This document shows positions 50,928 to 63,543 of a stretch of 64,000 nt of DNA, in pieces. This DNA is from Trichuris trichiura (taxonomy: Eukaryota > Nematoda > Enoplea > Trichinellida > Trichuridae), in the NCBI GenBank assembly GCA_037903355.1, contig JBAJFE010000026.1:7502001-7566000 (forward strand), in the 5' to 3' direction. Position numbers and translations under genes: made by a program. The notes under the pieces were generated by a model, which saw only the letters and a list, made by a program, of their open reading frames with translations, made no database searches and was not told where the DNA came from. The number at the start of each line of letters is the position of its first letter. The stretch's first letter is position 1.

Positions 50928-52157
50928 ATGGATAATAATACACTCCGCATTGGTGTTGCGCCCTGGTTCATGATGCATCCAGAGTGTTTCCTCGTGCCTG
51001 ACTGCTACAGCGGCTACGAGTTAGAGGTACTCGAGCTGGTCGCTCAGATGCTTCACTTAAGCGTCGTTCTCGTCATAGCTAATACTACCGGTTGCGGTAG
51101 CCCCATAAATGTCACAGGAAATTGGTCAGCCTTGTGTGGCATGCTGCAAAGGAATGAAATTGACATTACTGGCAATGTATGCGGTTTGGAACAAAGTCGA
51201 GTAGAGGATTTTGGCTTCAGTTGGCCCGTCTGGCAAGACGAGCAAACCTTTTGGATAAGAGCGCCTACTTTTCAATCACAGATGTTCAATCCGGCTGCTC
51301 CTTTTAACATGCAAAGTTGGGTTACACTTGCCATCATTATAACATGTTCAGTGGCGGTCTTGTCTACTTATTACTACGCTCGCTCCGAAGAGAATGGTGT
51401 AAAATCGCTTTATCAGGCGAGTAGCGAGATGACAAATTCTTGTTTCTTGTTCGACCGTCCGCCGAGAAAATTTTTTTGGATTTGTGGTCTCTTCTTTCTG
51501 GCAGCGATAAAAGTTGCATACGTTACCTACATTCGAGCTGCCTTATTGTATCCACGTCCATTTTACGCTCCTTTTAGGGATATTAATGAATTGGCTGTTC
51601 AGCTTGCAGCCGGTGAGTACAAACTTCTCCATTATCACGCCGACAGAAGTCGAATAGTACCAAGCGCCCCACAAAAGACGGAAGAAATGATTATGAATGC
51701 CATAGAGAAGCACGGATACTATTACGTGAACAGATCTGATTACAACGTGCTACTTGATGGTATCCTTGAATATCCCAACGCGGTTATGGTCAAATCAAGT
51801 ACTTTTGCCGATGTGTACGCAATGCTTTATTCCAACCGAACCAAACTGTGGCGCATTGCCGACGAGGCGGTGTCCAGTTCTCCGTTGAGCTACCTTTGGA
51901 GGAAAGGATTTCCTTTGGAGGAAAAATTCAACCAGGCACTTATAGAGCTTGGAAACGGAAAGGAAGAAATCTTGCGCAGAAAAGTTGCCTACTCAACCCA
52001 TCAGGTTCACAACAATCCGATGCTGTTAGGATCGACTTACTCCGAAACCGATCCGATCAAGTTGCGCCACGTTTCTGGACCATTGGTGTACCTTCTTATT
52101 TGCGTACTAATTGCTTCGGCAGTGCTTTTCGTCGAGCGTTTCTGGGCCCGAAGGTAA
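50928..52157 (+). CDS. Divergent ionotropic-glutamate-receptor-like protein, single exon
   Basis: 409 residues in one open frame. An N-terminal ligand-binding lobe starts at once (LRIGVAPWF) and includes GYELEVLELVAQML. RVEDFGFSWPVWQDEQTFWI is the counterpart of the receptor motif R-x-x-V-I-D-F-S-x-P-F; it keeps Arg91, the usual ligand carboxylate binder. Membrane segments are at about 130-149 (SWVTLAIIITCSVAVLSTYY), 182-206 (ending VAYVTYIRAALL, in the place of the SYTANLAAFL motif) and 384-402 (LVYLLICVLIASAVLFV), with a second lobe between. Only about 32 polar residues separate the first two spans, so the pore loop looks shortened or lost. No amino-terminal domain or signal peptide precedes. 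The end CGA AG|GTAAAG could also act as a donor, so an extra 3' exon is possible. Likely a chemosensory-type receptor subunit or binding protein. Confidence 0.8.
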   Translation: MDNNTLRIGVAPWFMMHPECFLVPDCYSGYELEVLELVAQMLHLSVVLVIANTTGCGSPINVTGNWSALCGMLQRNEIDITGNVCGLEQSRVEDFGFSWPVWQDEQTFWIRAPTFQSQMFNPAAPFNMQSWVTLAIIITCSVAVLSTYYYARSEENGVKSLYQASSEMTNSCFLFDRPPRKFFWICGLFFLAAIKVAYVTYIRAALLYPRPFYAPFRDINELAVQLAAGEYKLLHYHADRSRIVPSAPQKTEEMIMNAIEKHGYYYVNRSDYNVLLDGILEYPNAVMVKSSTFADVYAMLYSNRTKLWRIADEAVSSSPLSYLWRKGFPLEEKFNQALIELGNGKEEILRRKVAYSTHQVHNNPMLLGSTYSETDPIKLRHVSGPLVYLLICVLIASAVLFVERFWARR

Positions 52158-53081
52158 AGTTACTCTGGGCATCCTTTCGCAGCATTTCGATTCATGAAAT
52201 GTAACATCCCTACAAGCCTGACGCTGTGAATGGCGTATCAAGCGTCCTGTAAAACTCGCTTGACAGTTATACCTTAACGATACGGCATCTGAACCAATTA
52301 TTTGATTACTGCTTCCCGTAGTATGTTAATTATACTCTTACCATATTTGGTAAATTGTTCCGTCGGAAAAATATTCTCAAAAAAAGGTGTTTCTCTTCAA
52401 AGAATTGAGTTGTATCGCTTTCATGAAGAATTAGCGCAAAACATAAACTACAAACAAATGTTAATGCTGGTAATTTTAGAAAAATCTTGAATAGCTGATC
52501 TGTTAACGGTCGTTACTAACATTTCGTCCATCCGACGACTTGGGGCCGTTGTAAGAATCAATGTTTACTGTTTTGGAGCTTTCAGGGTCACACATGGTCT
52601 GTCTTTTTGGGTAAACAAAACTTACCGCTGAAAAGCTTTGGAAAGTGGACCTACAATTTTACACATCAGATAAAACAATAACTTTCAACAAGGTAAGAAT
52701 TTATTATGCAAATTGGGTGTGTAAGCCTCGAGATAAACAATTGGTGCACAACTGAAATCGATGCCCTAAATTATCTCTAGACCTTTTCATTACTCTGGCA
52801 TGCAAGGGAAGCTTCGAAATAACCGTACGCTGCCGCATCACACTAAGCGTACGTATGTTTACTGCTTGCCAGGGCAATGTTTTCAAATAAGTCAAAGGAA
52901 GTCCTTAAAAAGAAAGAGACATAAAAGACGTTAAAATAATGACAATAAAAAATAGTTCTAAAACATTGCACTTACAGTGCAAGTGAACAAGAAATACCCT
53001 ATTCTGACTTCTCATAAGAACAAACTTTCGCCATCTCAGCGTGTAACTACGCAATCTGCTCGCGGCATGACACAGCGTAGT
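52158..53081. other. Spacer between convergent genes
   Basis: Holds the 3' UTRs of the receptor-like gene (+) and of the ABC transporter (-). I see no further gene. Confidence 0.5.
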
Positions 53082-56000
53082 TTAAGGCTCTTTATCGCCT
53101 CCATGTAGCTGACGGTGAATGAGGTTTTTGTACAAACCGTCCTGCGACAAAAGTTCGGTATGGGTTCCTTGTTGCACGATACGCCCACCGCTAATAACTA
53201 CAATTCTGTCAGCTCTTTCGACGGTGCTGAGTCGATGGGCAATTAAAAGAACGGTATGACCAGCAAGATTATTGTAGATCGCTTCTTGAACCTACAAAAC
53301 ACCAATATGTACCCTACACATAGTTAGGTTAGCTCCAAAAATTACGACACGCCTTAAGCGGTAAACAGAATCAAACGACATATAAAATAACGCGTCACAT
53401 TACCAAAATTAAACATATTCAAGCAAAGCAAGAAGGATTAAATGCTGACAGCGTTAAGTTGCCATACCACGAATTCAGATTCAGCATCCAAAGCACTGGT
53501 AGCCTCGTCCAGTAGAAGCACTTTTGGTTTGCGGAAGAGCGCGCGAGCAATGGCCAGACGTTGCTTTTGTCCCCCTTTGACAAAAGTATGCAATAAGGTA
53601 CACGCGTGCAGAAAAGGGAGTACACACCAGAAAGTTGGACACCCTTTTCGCCAACTTCGGTATTATAACCACGAGGAAAGGAAGATACGAAGCTATGAGC
53701 GTTGGCCAACTGAGCAGCTGTTTGGGTATTCGACAAATCAATGTCGCCATTTTCATATCCATACGCTATATTTTCCCGAATGGAACGTGCAAACAGAACC
53801 GGTTCCTGGCTGACCAGCGCAATCTAGGCAAAAATTAAACCTCGCTGAAAAACTCCTTAAAAAGAGAAAAAAAGATAGATAAGTATACTATGTCACATCG
53901 CTTTTGCTGACCGCCGTCGCGGGAAAAACAAACGCCAAAATTTTGGCCCTAATTCTACATCACGAAATCGTGTTGAACTAATGCATTATTGACGTTGTGA
54001 AAACAAAACAACAAAAAAGCTCCGCGACAGTGTTATAGCTGACAAGTTAAGAAGTAACGGGGAAAATTAGATGGGATATTCCAGAAAATAAGTTGGTATA
54101 GTAATACCATAAAGTAATCGTTATCATAAAAGTCACGTTCTCCTTTTTACGGAAAGAAGAATGAGAAATATCAGAGCTTTCGCAATGTACAAGTCTCATA
54201 TTAAGCGTTGTACGCAGACAAAAGTAAGATTGAAAAGATGAGTTGCTGCATTGAGTTTTTTTTTCTGAATATTGTCAACTTTATTGTTATTCCTTCTTCT
54301 TTCTTCCAACTTTCTGTAGTCGCCATCTTTCTTTTTGGTACGTATGATCTCCTTTGCTGCGCAAAAATGATCTGTTCTACTTTTTTTCAAAAAAAATGCA
54401 ACCGAAGACCAAAAGGAGACAAAACTGAGCAAGAGTAAACATAAGAACAAAATAAAAGTGAAATAAACAAAACAACAAGAGAACTTTAAACTACTATGCT
54501 TTAGTAGAGCGATTCATCTTGCCAACCTCCCCTCTCTCGACCTATTATTCCTCTGAAGATGAGACCTGCAAGTTCCGAAACCTCTAACATTTCTTCTTCT
54601 TACGATGAGAACTTGTACGCCCATCACAAGATGGTAACGCAAGTGAAAATCACTGTATCGGCAAGTTCAGTCATGGAAAATAGATCTTCTGACTTTGCCA
54701 GCAAAGCGCGGTCAGTGGGATTAATAGAAGCTTCATTCCAAAGATGTAACTGCGTGTTAAATAAACATCAGTAAGCTTCATGCGTATTACTTTGATTGGA
54801 ACATGTTAAGCAAAACAATATAGGTCAATGAAGAAGCTGTTTATACGGATAGACCGCGACAAAATGTTAGTGCCTCTTAATGCAGTCGATATTAGAAAGT
54901 CTACTTTGCTGGTAGACGCAGAGGGCATGAGGTTCAAAAATTTGCAGTTTCATTGGATTAAAGTTTGAAAAATGCATTCCTCAAGCGAGGACATTAAACA
55001 AACGGCAAACTTACCACTTTGTGCAGGCACTTATGGTCATACTGCATAACAGGCACGCCGTCGAGAGTAACTTCACCGCTGTTGGCTTCGTAGAAGTGTT
55101 GCAGCAATGAGATGCAAGAAGATTTACCGCTGCCAGAAGGGCCAACAAGGGCTACCGTTTCTCCCGGTTTAACGTCGAAACTAACGTCCTTAAAATTACA
55201 TATGCCATAAAAAACTGCTGGGGTAACACTTAGGAACAAAGCGCTAACGTTAAGAACAATCTGTTCGGGTCTGCTTGGATAGGAAAACGAAACGTGCTTG
55301 AATTCAACGCGACCCATAACGGACGGCGGGTTGAAAATGCCAACGTCAACTATCTGCGGCTTGCGGTCAATGAGCTCGAAAACTTTGCGAGACGCGCCGA
55401 CTGCTTGCCTTAGACCCGTGTAGACACCAGAGATGCTCTGCAAATTTTTTCCAATTCAAAACATCATGTACACATACCAAAACATCGCCGCTTACTATTA
55501 ATGCTTCGCCTAGTTGCAGCTGATACAACAAGTAAGGGATGAGATCCTTGTTGCTCAGGTGACCGATAATAACAAGATGCCCGCCGTACCAAAGCACAAT
55601 GACCAGTATGATGAGACTGAAAAGCTGAAGGGAAATGTTAGATGCCTCGACCATAACTAAAGCCTTACGTGTATATACACATGATGATAATAAGGCTGAG
55701 TTTATAGTCTATATGCGGAATACGTCACTTACCTCATTCAGCCACGTATATGCAACCATGGCAAGTGCCTTCTTTTGAAATATTTTCAAAATTGCACGAA
55801 CCCGTAATCGGAAACGCTCGCGCTCGCCGTCTTCGTTTGCAAAGCTTCGAACCGTTCGAATATTGCTAATGACTTCTTCGGCCACGTCGGACGATTTTGC
55901 CAGTGCGTATTGAGTCCTTTCCGCTAAACCCTGCAAAAGACCGACTAATGCAACTTGCGAAATGGTTGCCTAACTGCTCAAAAGCCCGTAGGCAACGAAA

Positions 56001-58226
56001 AATATAATTACCTCATAGTAGCTGCCGAATACTTTGCTTATCAGAACGATCAGAGGAAACGCGATAAAGTTCATTACGGTTAGCTGCCAAGAGAGACTTG
56101 CCATGATAACCAAAGATCCTATTAGCATAATGGTGTTGCGCAAGAAGACGTTCAAATTGAACGCAATTAAATCAGACATGCTTTGACAATCGGAGGACAG
56201 TCGTGACATGATTACTCCTTAAAAAGACGCGAACATATTTCGGACCGCACCTTTGCATAAAATGAACATGTCGCCTACCGGTGCTTGTGCCGTCAAAGAA
56301 GCCAATCTCTTGTCGCAAAAGTGAAGAAAACAGATCCGTTCGAATCAACAGATTCACCTTAATGAAGCCATACTCGAAGCAGCCAGTTCGAAATCCGGCA
56401 AATAGGGAGCTGAAAATTTCAATCAATGTTACGACATAGCTATGCTAAAAGTGCATTTTTCTAAAAATTTATTTGCATAAGCTTTCCCTAATCACAAGTT
56501 GAAAGAAGTGCAACATGTAGCAGATGAAGTAGTCATTAGTCGTACAGTTTACTTACCTTGCTAAGGAGAGCAAAGCCATGTATTTCACTGCACTTAAAAG
56601 CTTCTCGTTCGAGCTAGTCACAATAATTTCGGCAATTACTTGTCCAGTGTAGTATGGAATGAATATCCGACCTAAACTAATAAAGCAAGACAACGATAGA
56701 AATAATGCAATTATCAGATGCCTTTTAAGGGTCCAAAAGCAGCTAAGCTTTTCTTTAAAAATTTTAGCCAAGGATTGTTACGTAATTCTTCAGTATACTC
56801 ATCGTGATTAGAGATAGGACTTAAAGTCGATCGTAGCTATTCAGACTTGTTTTAAAAAATTCCGCATTCCATGTAATGAATTCTATTTCACAAACACCGT
56901 TACGTGCCACATTCTATTAATAGCAGTTTTGCATTATACTGAGAAAAAGTTAGACATTACGCGTGTAAGTTCGCTTGCGTTCGCTTTTTACAATAGTAGC
57001 TTATTGCATCTACATAACCTGATCGAAATGTCAGCTGAATCAGCCGGAAGAGAACCCATCGGTGGAAATCAATTTGGAACCAAATTATTAGGAAACAATA
57101 TTTACCAACCCTGCACTACATTCCGAACAAAGTAATATCGTTAATATATTCTGCAGTCTACCTTAAATTGTGCTCTAAATTCAGATAAATTATTTTAACA
57201 ATATGCTATGCCAATGCTGACCTTTCCTCAGTGGTATATCACAAGTCTGCCTATCGTTAGCGCTTGAAAACAATCGCAATACTGTTAGTTAACTAAAAAT
57301 ACCTTAAGCATAAGCACCTGCCTGCAAAATGCTGAAACAATGCCCACTATGAATATGTAGGAGTAAAGATAAACCTAAGGTGCTTCAATAAGGAACCTTA
57401 AGGTCGCTGCTCGATTATGAAAGCAAGATATGACATGTTTCACCCGCCAACGTTTTCCAAGGTTCTTTAAAGAAAGAAACGAAGCTGGGAAGGTATACTT
57501 ACTCAGTGAATACAAGAATAGAAAGCAAAATCCAAGGGTGTACCAAATCCATTCCTTACTGCAGTATCTGAGCATTCGAAAAATAAGGGTAGAACTCTCC
57601 TTGACTTTCAAGTTTTCGTATGCGTCTTTCAGTTCGCTTGGATCAAGGTGAATAGACGTGTGCTCAGTCTCTTCCGTACTGCCCTTACCGCCTTTGACCA
57701 AAGTTGACAGGTCGGTAGGCAAAGGTGCTTGGCTAACAGTGGTAGCGCGCGGACGAAGGGTCTTGGATTTTCGTCGCTTAACGACCAACCTTGCCAGAAC
57801 AGTGGAGAACAGCAAGGCAAAGACTAGCGAGGAAAAAATGTTCCAACAGAAAAGGAGCCAAAACCATGGCCAATTCACCCCTGGCGACGGATGCTCACTG
57901 AGTCCAAGCAACTTCATGGGAGAGAAGATCATCATCACCAAAGCTAGCGAGAGGAATATAAGCGAGCAACGTCGTATGCGCGATGAACCATCAGTTGGAT
58001 TCATCCATATTCCAACCACAGAACCAGTAATAACGCTAATACGAACGGCAAATAAAATGAAAAAGTCCAACACACTGGATTGAAATGTATAACGACCGTA
58101 TACCACACCTATGCCGTCGCTAAAAGCTTGCTCAGTCTGATAGCAAAGTAGTATGGTTAGTATGACGTCCAGAATAGCAAAACTGAAGCAGCCGAAAACC
58201 AAACCTGGTAATTTCACTTCTAGCAT
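53082..58226 (-). CDS. ABCB9/TAPL (HAF)-type half ABC transporter, complete, 11 exons
   Basis: A half-size ABC exporter of the TAP-like subfamily, which moves peptides into lysosomes or lysosome-related organelles as a homodimer. Minus-strand exons: 58226-57503, 56671-56557, 56409-56279, 56217-56012, 55930-55733, 55663-55496, 55437-55249, 55188-55015, 53823-53628, 53574-53468 and 53291-53082. They join in phase to 805 residues (human ABCB9 has 766). An N-terminal four-span TMD0 ([20 protein letters not shown] onward) and a cytosolic linker precede the core transmembrane domain ([34 protein letters not shown]). The nucleotide-binding domain has Walker [11 protein letters not shown]-loop LVSQEP, signature QLSGGQKQR, Walker [14 protein letters not shown] and H-loop LIAHRLST, all canonical. 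The first intron (831 bases) and the one after exon 8 (1.2 kb) are long. Confidence 0.95.
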
Positions 58227-59020
58227 GGCTCTGGTCCTAAAAAAACATTATTACTTCAAAGGAGAAAAAAAGCTGCGACCACCCGCATAGTCGTCATCTT
58301 ATCTAATTGAAAAGCGCTGCTGACGAATTATGTCAACTCAGCAGTGAAGAGCCTGTCTGCCGCTGCTGCTGAGAGTGCAGCTATTGCTAATGGTGAAGAA
58401 TGTAAGTCGATAAAATTTTCCCCTTTTAACAAGTAGTTTTCAAAGCGAAAATGAAACCTTACGTACTAATTAATACCTGCTCGAGGTCAGATATGTCATG
58501 CAGTTGAGAAGCAAAAAAATAATTAGTGGGCGTGCACGCCCTCAGAGTAAACGCACATTTGTTCGGTGAACACCCTGAAGGAACTGATAACGTCAGGCGG
58601 AAGCACAATTTATCCCATACCAATTCGAACAAAATCTGCTCCGCTGTAGAATTGAATGATCGTGCTTTTAATCACAAACAAATGCGCTGATCAAGCTGTT
58701 TCATTGCCTCAGTATCCTTTCCACAATATGGATGGCAGTTTACTTTTAAAGGCAATAATGGATTACGATAACAAATTACGATAATCAGGTAAGCCATGCA
58801 ACCAATATCTTTCAACAACAACTAAGACGAACACTGCTGTTGCTGCATGAGCAGCTTTCCGAGTGGATAATTTCTAAAGCTTAAACGCGCCAGCTAAACT
58901 GGAGGCAAAGTATAGGTGCTAAAAAGATAAACATTTGTTCGAAAAAAAATGAAACTTGCTGCGAAATCAAATACTGTTCGTCATTGTACTTTCACAGGGG
59001 CGGTTTGGAGTGCGAAATGC

Positions 59021-59064
59021 TCACGTGAAGAGCAAGCAGACTTCGTGATTTACTGATCACGTGA
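59021..59064. promoter_or_regulatory. Two TCACGTGA E-box palindromes, 36 bp apart
   Basis: TCACGTGA occurs at 59021-59028 and again at 59057-59064. This octamer is the core of sites bound by bHLH-zip factors of the MiT/TFE (TFEB, HLH-30) group, which control lysosomal genes. They lie about 0.8 kb upstream of the ABCB9-type ATG (58226) and directly upstream of a possible plus-strand first exon. Function is inferred. Confidence 0.45.
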
Positions 59065-59065
59065 A

Positions 59066-59168
59066 ATGACCGGTTTCCCTTGGTTTCCACAGAAAGAGAA
59101 TGGCGAGTGTTCATTGCGCTCAAACTGTGAGCTCAGTTTGCCGCAACAAATTGGATTCCAAATCAGAG
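59066..59168 (+). CDS. Possible first exon of a divergent gene
   Basis: ATG 59066 opens a frame reading MTGFPWFPQKENGECSLRSN then CELSLPQQIGFQIR, ending at a strong donor (AGAG|GTGAGT, 59168/59169). An internal acceptor-like TTTCCACAG ends at 59094, so 59095-59168 could instead be an internal exon. No downstream exon was found and no family was recognised. Confidence 0.25.
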
Positions 59169-61025
59169 GTGAGTATATAGACATGAATTCGAAAGTGAAC
59201 TAGCGCTGATGTTTAAAAAAGTGGAAATTGCCCAAACGTACGCACTGTTCATGAAGCTGCGTGGGTTGTATTGAAGTTTTTTTTATAGACTGCTGTTTTT
59301 AACGTAATGCTTCAAGCTGTGTTCTTTATTGGCTGTTATTTCAAAAGCCACAGTTTTCAATGGTTAATGGAAGGGTTGAGCTTTTCAAAGAATTGTTATT
59401 GAAATGAGAGCAATGTTCATTTCGTGAAATAACTGTGGAATCAAGTTTGTAATGCGATCGCAACTTTTCGCATTCCGCAATCGATCCAGCTTAACAGAAG
59501 TTGGTGTCCTTTTCTTAATGGCAGTAATTTTAAAACTGCACCTACTGTAGGGGCCATATCGAAAGAAGCTATATGAATTTGCATCATCTGCTAGAAAAAA
59601 AAATTTGCCCTCGACGCCGTAAATTCCCGACAGAGTAACGGGGCATACTTCGATTTAGAGCACCACTGACGTAAGCTGCAGAAAGTATGAGAAAGCCACA
59701 AGAAATAAATTTACGACTGCGAAAACCATTGGGCTACGCATTACTTCTTTAGTCAAATCTATGCCATTAGCTCCCATTCATGTTAAAAAAGGCTTGGCTT
59801 TTCCCCATTAACGAAGACTTTCGGCTTCTCGTGGTCAGCTACACCATATGATGATGCTGAAGACGGAAAACGCCTTTCGTGAAGCTTCGTCGTTAGTAAA
59901 TCTGTTTCAACCAAAAAAACCACGTCTTTTCAACGTGAAGTCGTACGATCCGTTATCAGGCAGTTGATTTTCGGCCCGTCAGGTCTGGGCATATCCAAGA
60001 CTTGCTGCTTATGTGGAAAACTGTGCCGCGTTTGTACAATAATTTAAAATTTCCGAAAGTATATTAATCAACATGACAAATAGAAACTACTCTGCAGCCG
60101 TAAAAGCTGATAGCAATTCGACTATGTGTTTCGTACCTCTTTAACGTTAAAGCCTAGTTTATTCCGCCATTTATGTGTGTTTTATGGTAGCGGGCACTTT
60201 TCTCTTCTTGCAGATGTGCCTAAGACAACTGTAAACCGTGTTTGACCTGCGAAGACATAATAGTTTGGGAGCCATTATAAAGGTTTCAAGGTCTTTCCCA
60301 TTAGACACCCAGTGGATGCAGTAGGTAAAACTATTGTAGCCTGAGTAAGGTTAATGGGACCGATATGACTTGATTTTAGGCCCAAACTTAGGCCGCGCGC
60401 CGTTACGTTGCCCAAAAGAACTTGATTTTAGTTCTTCCTACAGTAACCACCGGTCGTCTAATGGAAAAGTTTCAATTTTTATTTGCTAAGCAAGATGTAC
60501 TAACTGAAAGATGCTGCAATATTGCGTGAAAGCACGTGCTTGACTTAAACTATAGAAGAGGAGTAGGATAGAGCGCGTTTTTTTAAAACGAGCGTAACTT
60601 CGAACTTGTCGAATGCAGTCAAGCAATGCTTGTACCAAAATCGCTAGTTGCATTCAAAAACCAAATTCATTTTTACATTTAAAGATGTAGTTGTCATATG
60701 TACGCGGTTATGGCATTTTGCCGCTCGGTTCCAAGTGACCAAATTTAATTCCAGTCGTGAAGGTATGAAAGGCGACGGCAATTAGGCAAAACAATCGTTG
60801 CACTCAACAGCAAATACACATGAGGTCTGCGATAATGCGTGCATGAATGGATCTTTCCTAAACGATTTTGGGTGGTCATAAAGTCGTCCCTACTGCGCCA
60901 GGAAGATTTTTCGTAAAAGGCGACCGACCAACACAACAGTGAGCGGTTACTCGATGGAAATAAAGTTATTGCTCATGTTTTACGTAAATATGTAGGTAAG
61001 TGTCTTTTTGATTATGCGCCTCATC

Positions 61026-61140
61026 GTCATATTGTAATTTTGCTAGCCATCGTGTTCTGCCCATACTTAAGCCTAAGCCTAAATATAAGGCCTATATTTT
61101 TTGCCTTAGGCATAGGTAAGAGCGAAGCAAGATAGCCATA
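61026..61140 (+). mobile_element. Short inverted-repeat element, copy B
   Basis: The left arm 61026-61078 (GTCATATTGTAATTTTGCTA, then GCCATCGTGTTCTGCCC) pairs imperfectly with the right arm at about 61102-61140 (complement: TGGCTATCTTGCTTCGCTCT then TACCTATGCCTAAGG). The left arm is nearly identical to the minus strand of 49304-49356. The middle is rich in CCTAAG/CTTAGG motifs. No coding capacity. Confidence 0.6.
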
Positions 61141-61679
61141 TGACCAATATATAGAATTGAGATCTCTGCTTGTGGATTCGCAGTGTAGTCTAAACATTTT
61201 CTGCTGAAAGAGAAACATCCGCACTTCGGTATGCGGACAAAGGATTCAGGAGTAGTTTCAGTTAGCCGCGGCAGATTGGTGTTACTAGACTGCGCTAAAC
61301 AAGAGCATCGCATAAAAAAGCTTTTTATTGTTGCAACGATAAAGCAAAGAGAATGCGATCATGTTCTTAAGTATTCTTTTCCAATTCAAGAATTTCTCAA
61401 TGCCATATCGTCGTCTTACTCGACCAGTTCTTCCTTGAGAGCTGTTCCTGGTATTCGCAGGTTAACTGAACTACAATAGAAGCTGTCATGTAATTTTATA
61501 CTGGATGCTCAATCAACCATTGGCTGCAGCTGGATAACGTTAAACCATAAACTATTCAGGAACGACAGTTTTGTTCTTGTTGACATTGAGTCATCCAATA
61601 CACTGCCCAGGCCACCGCAGCGAATAAAAATATCATTAGTTCTGGGCCGACCGCCCAACTATCAAGTGCAAGTATATCG

Positions 61680-62470
61680 TTTAAACTTGAATGTCGCGGG
61701 GCCTAACGGACATGAGAACATTAACGCCCCGCGCAAGTAAAATCATATCTTCATCGGTCGCCACACAGAGTGACAGTCCTGTATTCATGTTCCATGGAAG
61801 CGAATGCAGACATAATCAATCTGGCCGATGATTTCTGCTGCCTTCGTGTGGCAACAAAATTGGCCACTTGCTCGCCAGCGGAATTATTGCGCACCGTGTC
61901 GGGCCACTCTTGCCAATCATATCTTTTGGTAGGCTGGCAAATGTTTTAACCAGCAGGCGCTGTCCTCGCTGAGCATGGTCCTGCCCAAATATCGTTCTGC
62001 TCTTTGCGGACTTAACCGCTGGGCATCGTGAGCATCAGAACCTGGGAGAATGTATCAATGGGCACCAATGTAGACGCCGCTCCGTTTGGTAAGAGACTCG
62101 CAGTGGCCTGTCCCAACTTGACTAGCCGCAGCTTCATCGTTGGCTCAAAACGTCCTGCGAGTGGGTGCCCCATGTCAGCAGTCGCAGCACCAAGGAGGCT
62201 CAGAAGCACAGAGCAACCGCGAGTCTGTCCCATATCTTTTTCTTCTTCCTTTATCTCACATGTTTGGCATAGGCGACGGAGCCTTCATGAAACATATGCG
62301 CAATGCTGGCGCTCCATCATTAATGTCGAACTTCTTGGTCACTGACGAGCTTGACGCAACTATCCTTTCTTCTCAAGCTGGTACCACTGACAAGCCAACT
62401 AGATCGTTGGGCAGTGCAGATGGCTGGCCATATCTTCCCATAGTTGACCGTGGCACGGCGTCGTAAGTTT
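61680..62470. other. GC-rich patch with overlapping open frames, possible decayed coding sequence
   Basis: Composition shifts from AT-rich to clearly GC-richer, with open stretches on both strands. On the minus strand one reads MGQTRGCSVLLSLLGAATAD (62233 downwards) and another EWPDTVRNNSAGEQVANFVA (near 61900), in different frames and broken by stops. The plus strand is open at 62140-62466. The pattern suggests a degenerate inserted element or pseudogene, but no domain was recognised. Confidence 0.3.
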
Positions 62471-63543
62471 AGCAAGCCAACGGAAAGGTGCCTGAACAGC
62501 TGAACGGTAGAAGATCTGGACCGCTACATGTGCTCACAGCTGCCTGCGTACTCATATCTTACTTTCGGGAAGAATAGTTGCATCTCACGCAAAGTGATGC
62601 TCGCCCCGCGACAGTAAGCTCGTGGCGTCTAGTAACACCAATGCAATATCATCATATCATTACTTAGGATAGGCCACACCACCACTCGGCACGACAGCAC
62701 AACAAGCGACTGCCACAACGACTGAAGAACGACTAACGACAAAAGACTGTAAACTACATTTACCGTAAGTTTGATTGTCAGGTCCTATGTATCCTGCAAA
62801 TCAAAAAATGTTAGCCATAGCGCTACTGAGAAAAAATTGTTAAAGCTTTTTCTTATGAGAAAAAAATTTAGACGAATTCTTAAATTTAAAAAAAAACAGC
62901 AAAGTTCGAAAACGAAATAGTAAATCCATTTTTATCCATTGGCGGCTCTTTTCCTTTAAAGCAGAACGCGCCTTATTCCGGCGGATGGGGTTTCAGTACA
63001 CGCGATATACAATATTATTACTTTTTCTGTCCTTTTTTCGTGCGCTGACGGCTGGAAACGCGCAACTCGAAAACTCTAGTTGCGTTGGGAGAAAGAAAAC
63101 ATGCGCTGTTCCAATGTGTTTGAAAACAGAGCCTATCGTCCATAATGAATTATTTTCTCGTAATAAAATAATGAATAGCCGCGTTAGAACGAGTTAATTT
63201 TCCGCAGAATATTACTACCTTAGAGTAAACAGCATTGCATGTACCGTGCGACCTTAGGGAAGAATAATACGTTTTGACATACTGTGAGTACCATACATAA
63301 GCTTTATGCCTCCCGATCGGAGTGATATTAACAGCGGGTTTTGCTGTTGCTGCAGCTAGTAAGAAATTAATCATTTTTAGGCGCCAGCGCAAGCAAAAGT
63401 CTTTTCGCATTATCATGGAGGCAAAATTTCTCGACAGCCGCGATCTTCTAATCGCGTGACTGAGTTGTACTTCTGTTTCGTGCTCAAGAAAAACATACTA
63501 TTCAATTTTTTTCACTCAGTCGCCGTTTTTCTATTATTCTGCC

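Larger units (their letters stand above)
58227..63543. other. Long region upstream of the ABC transporter
   Basis: Contains the transporter promoter region, two E-box palindromes and a possible divergent exon near 59,000, a dispersed element copy at 61,026-61,140, and a GC-richer patch at about 61,680-62,760. The rest is AT-rich and without recognisable genes. Confidence 0.5.
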
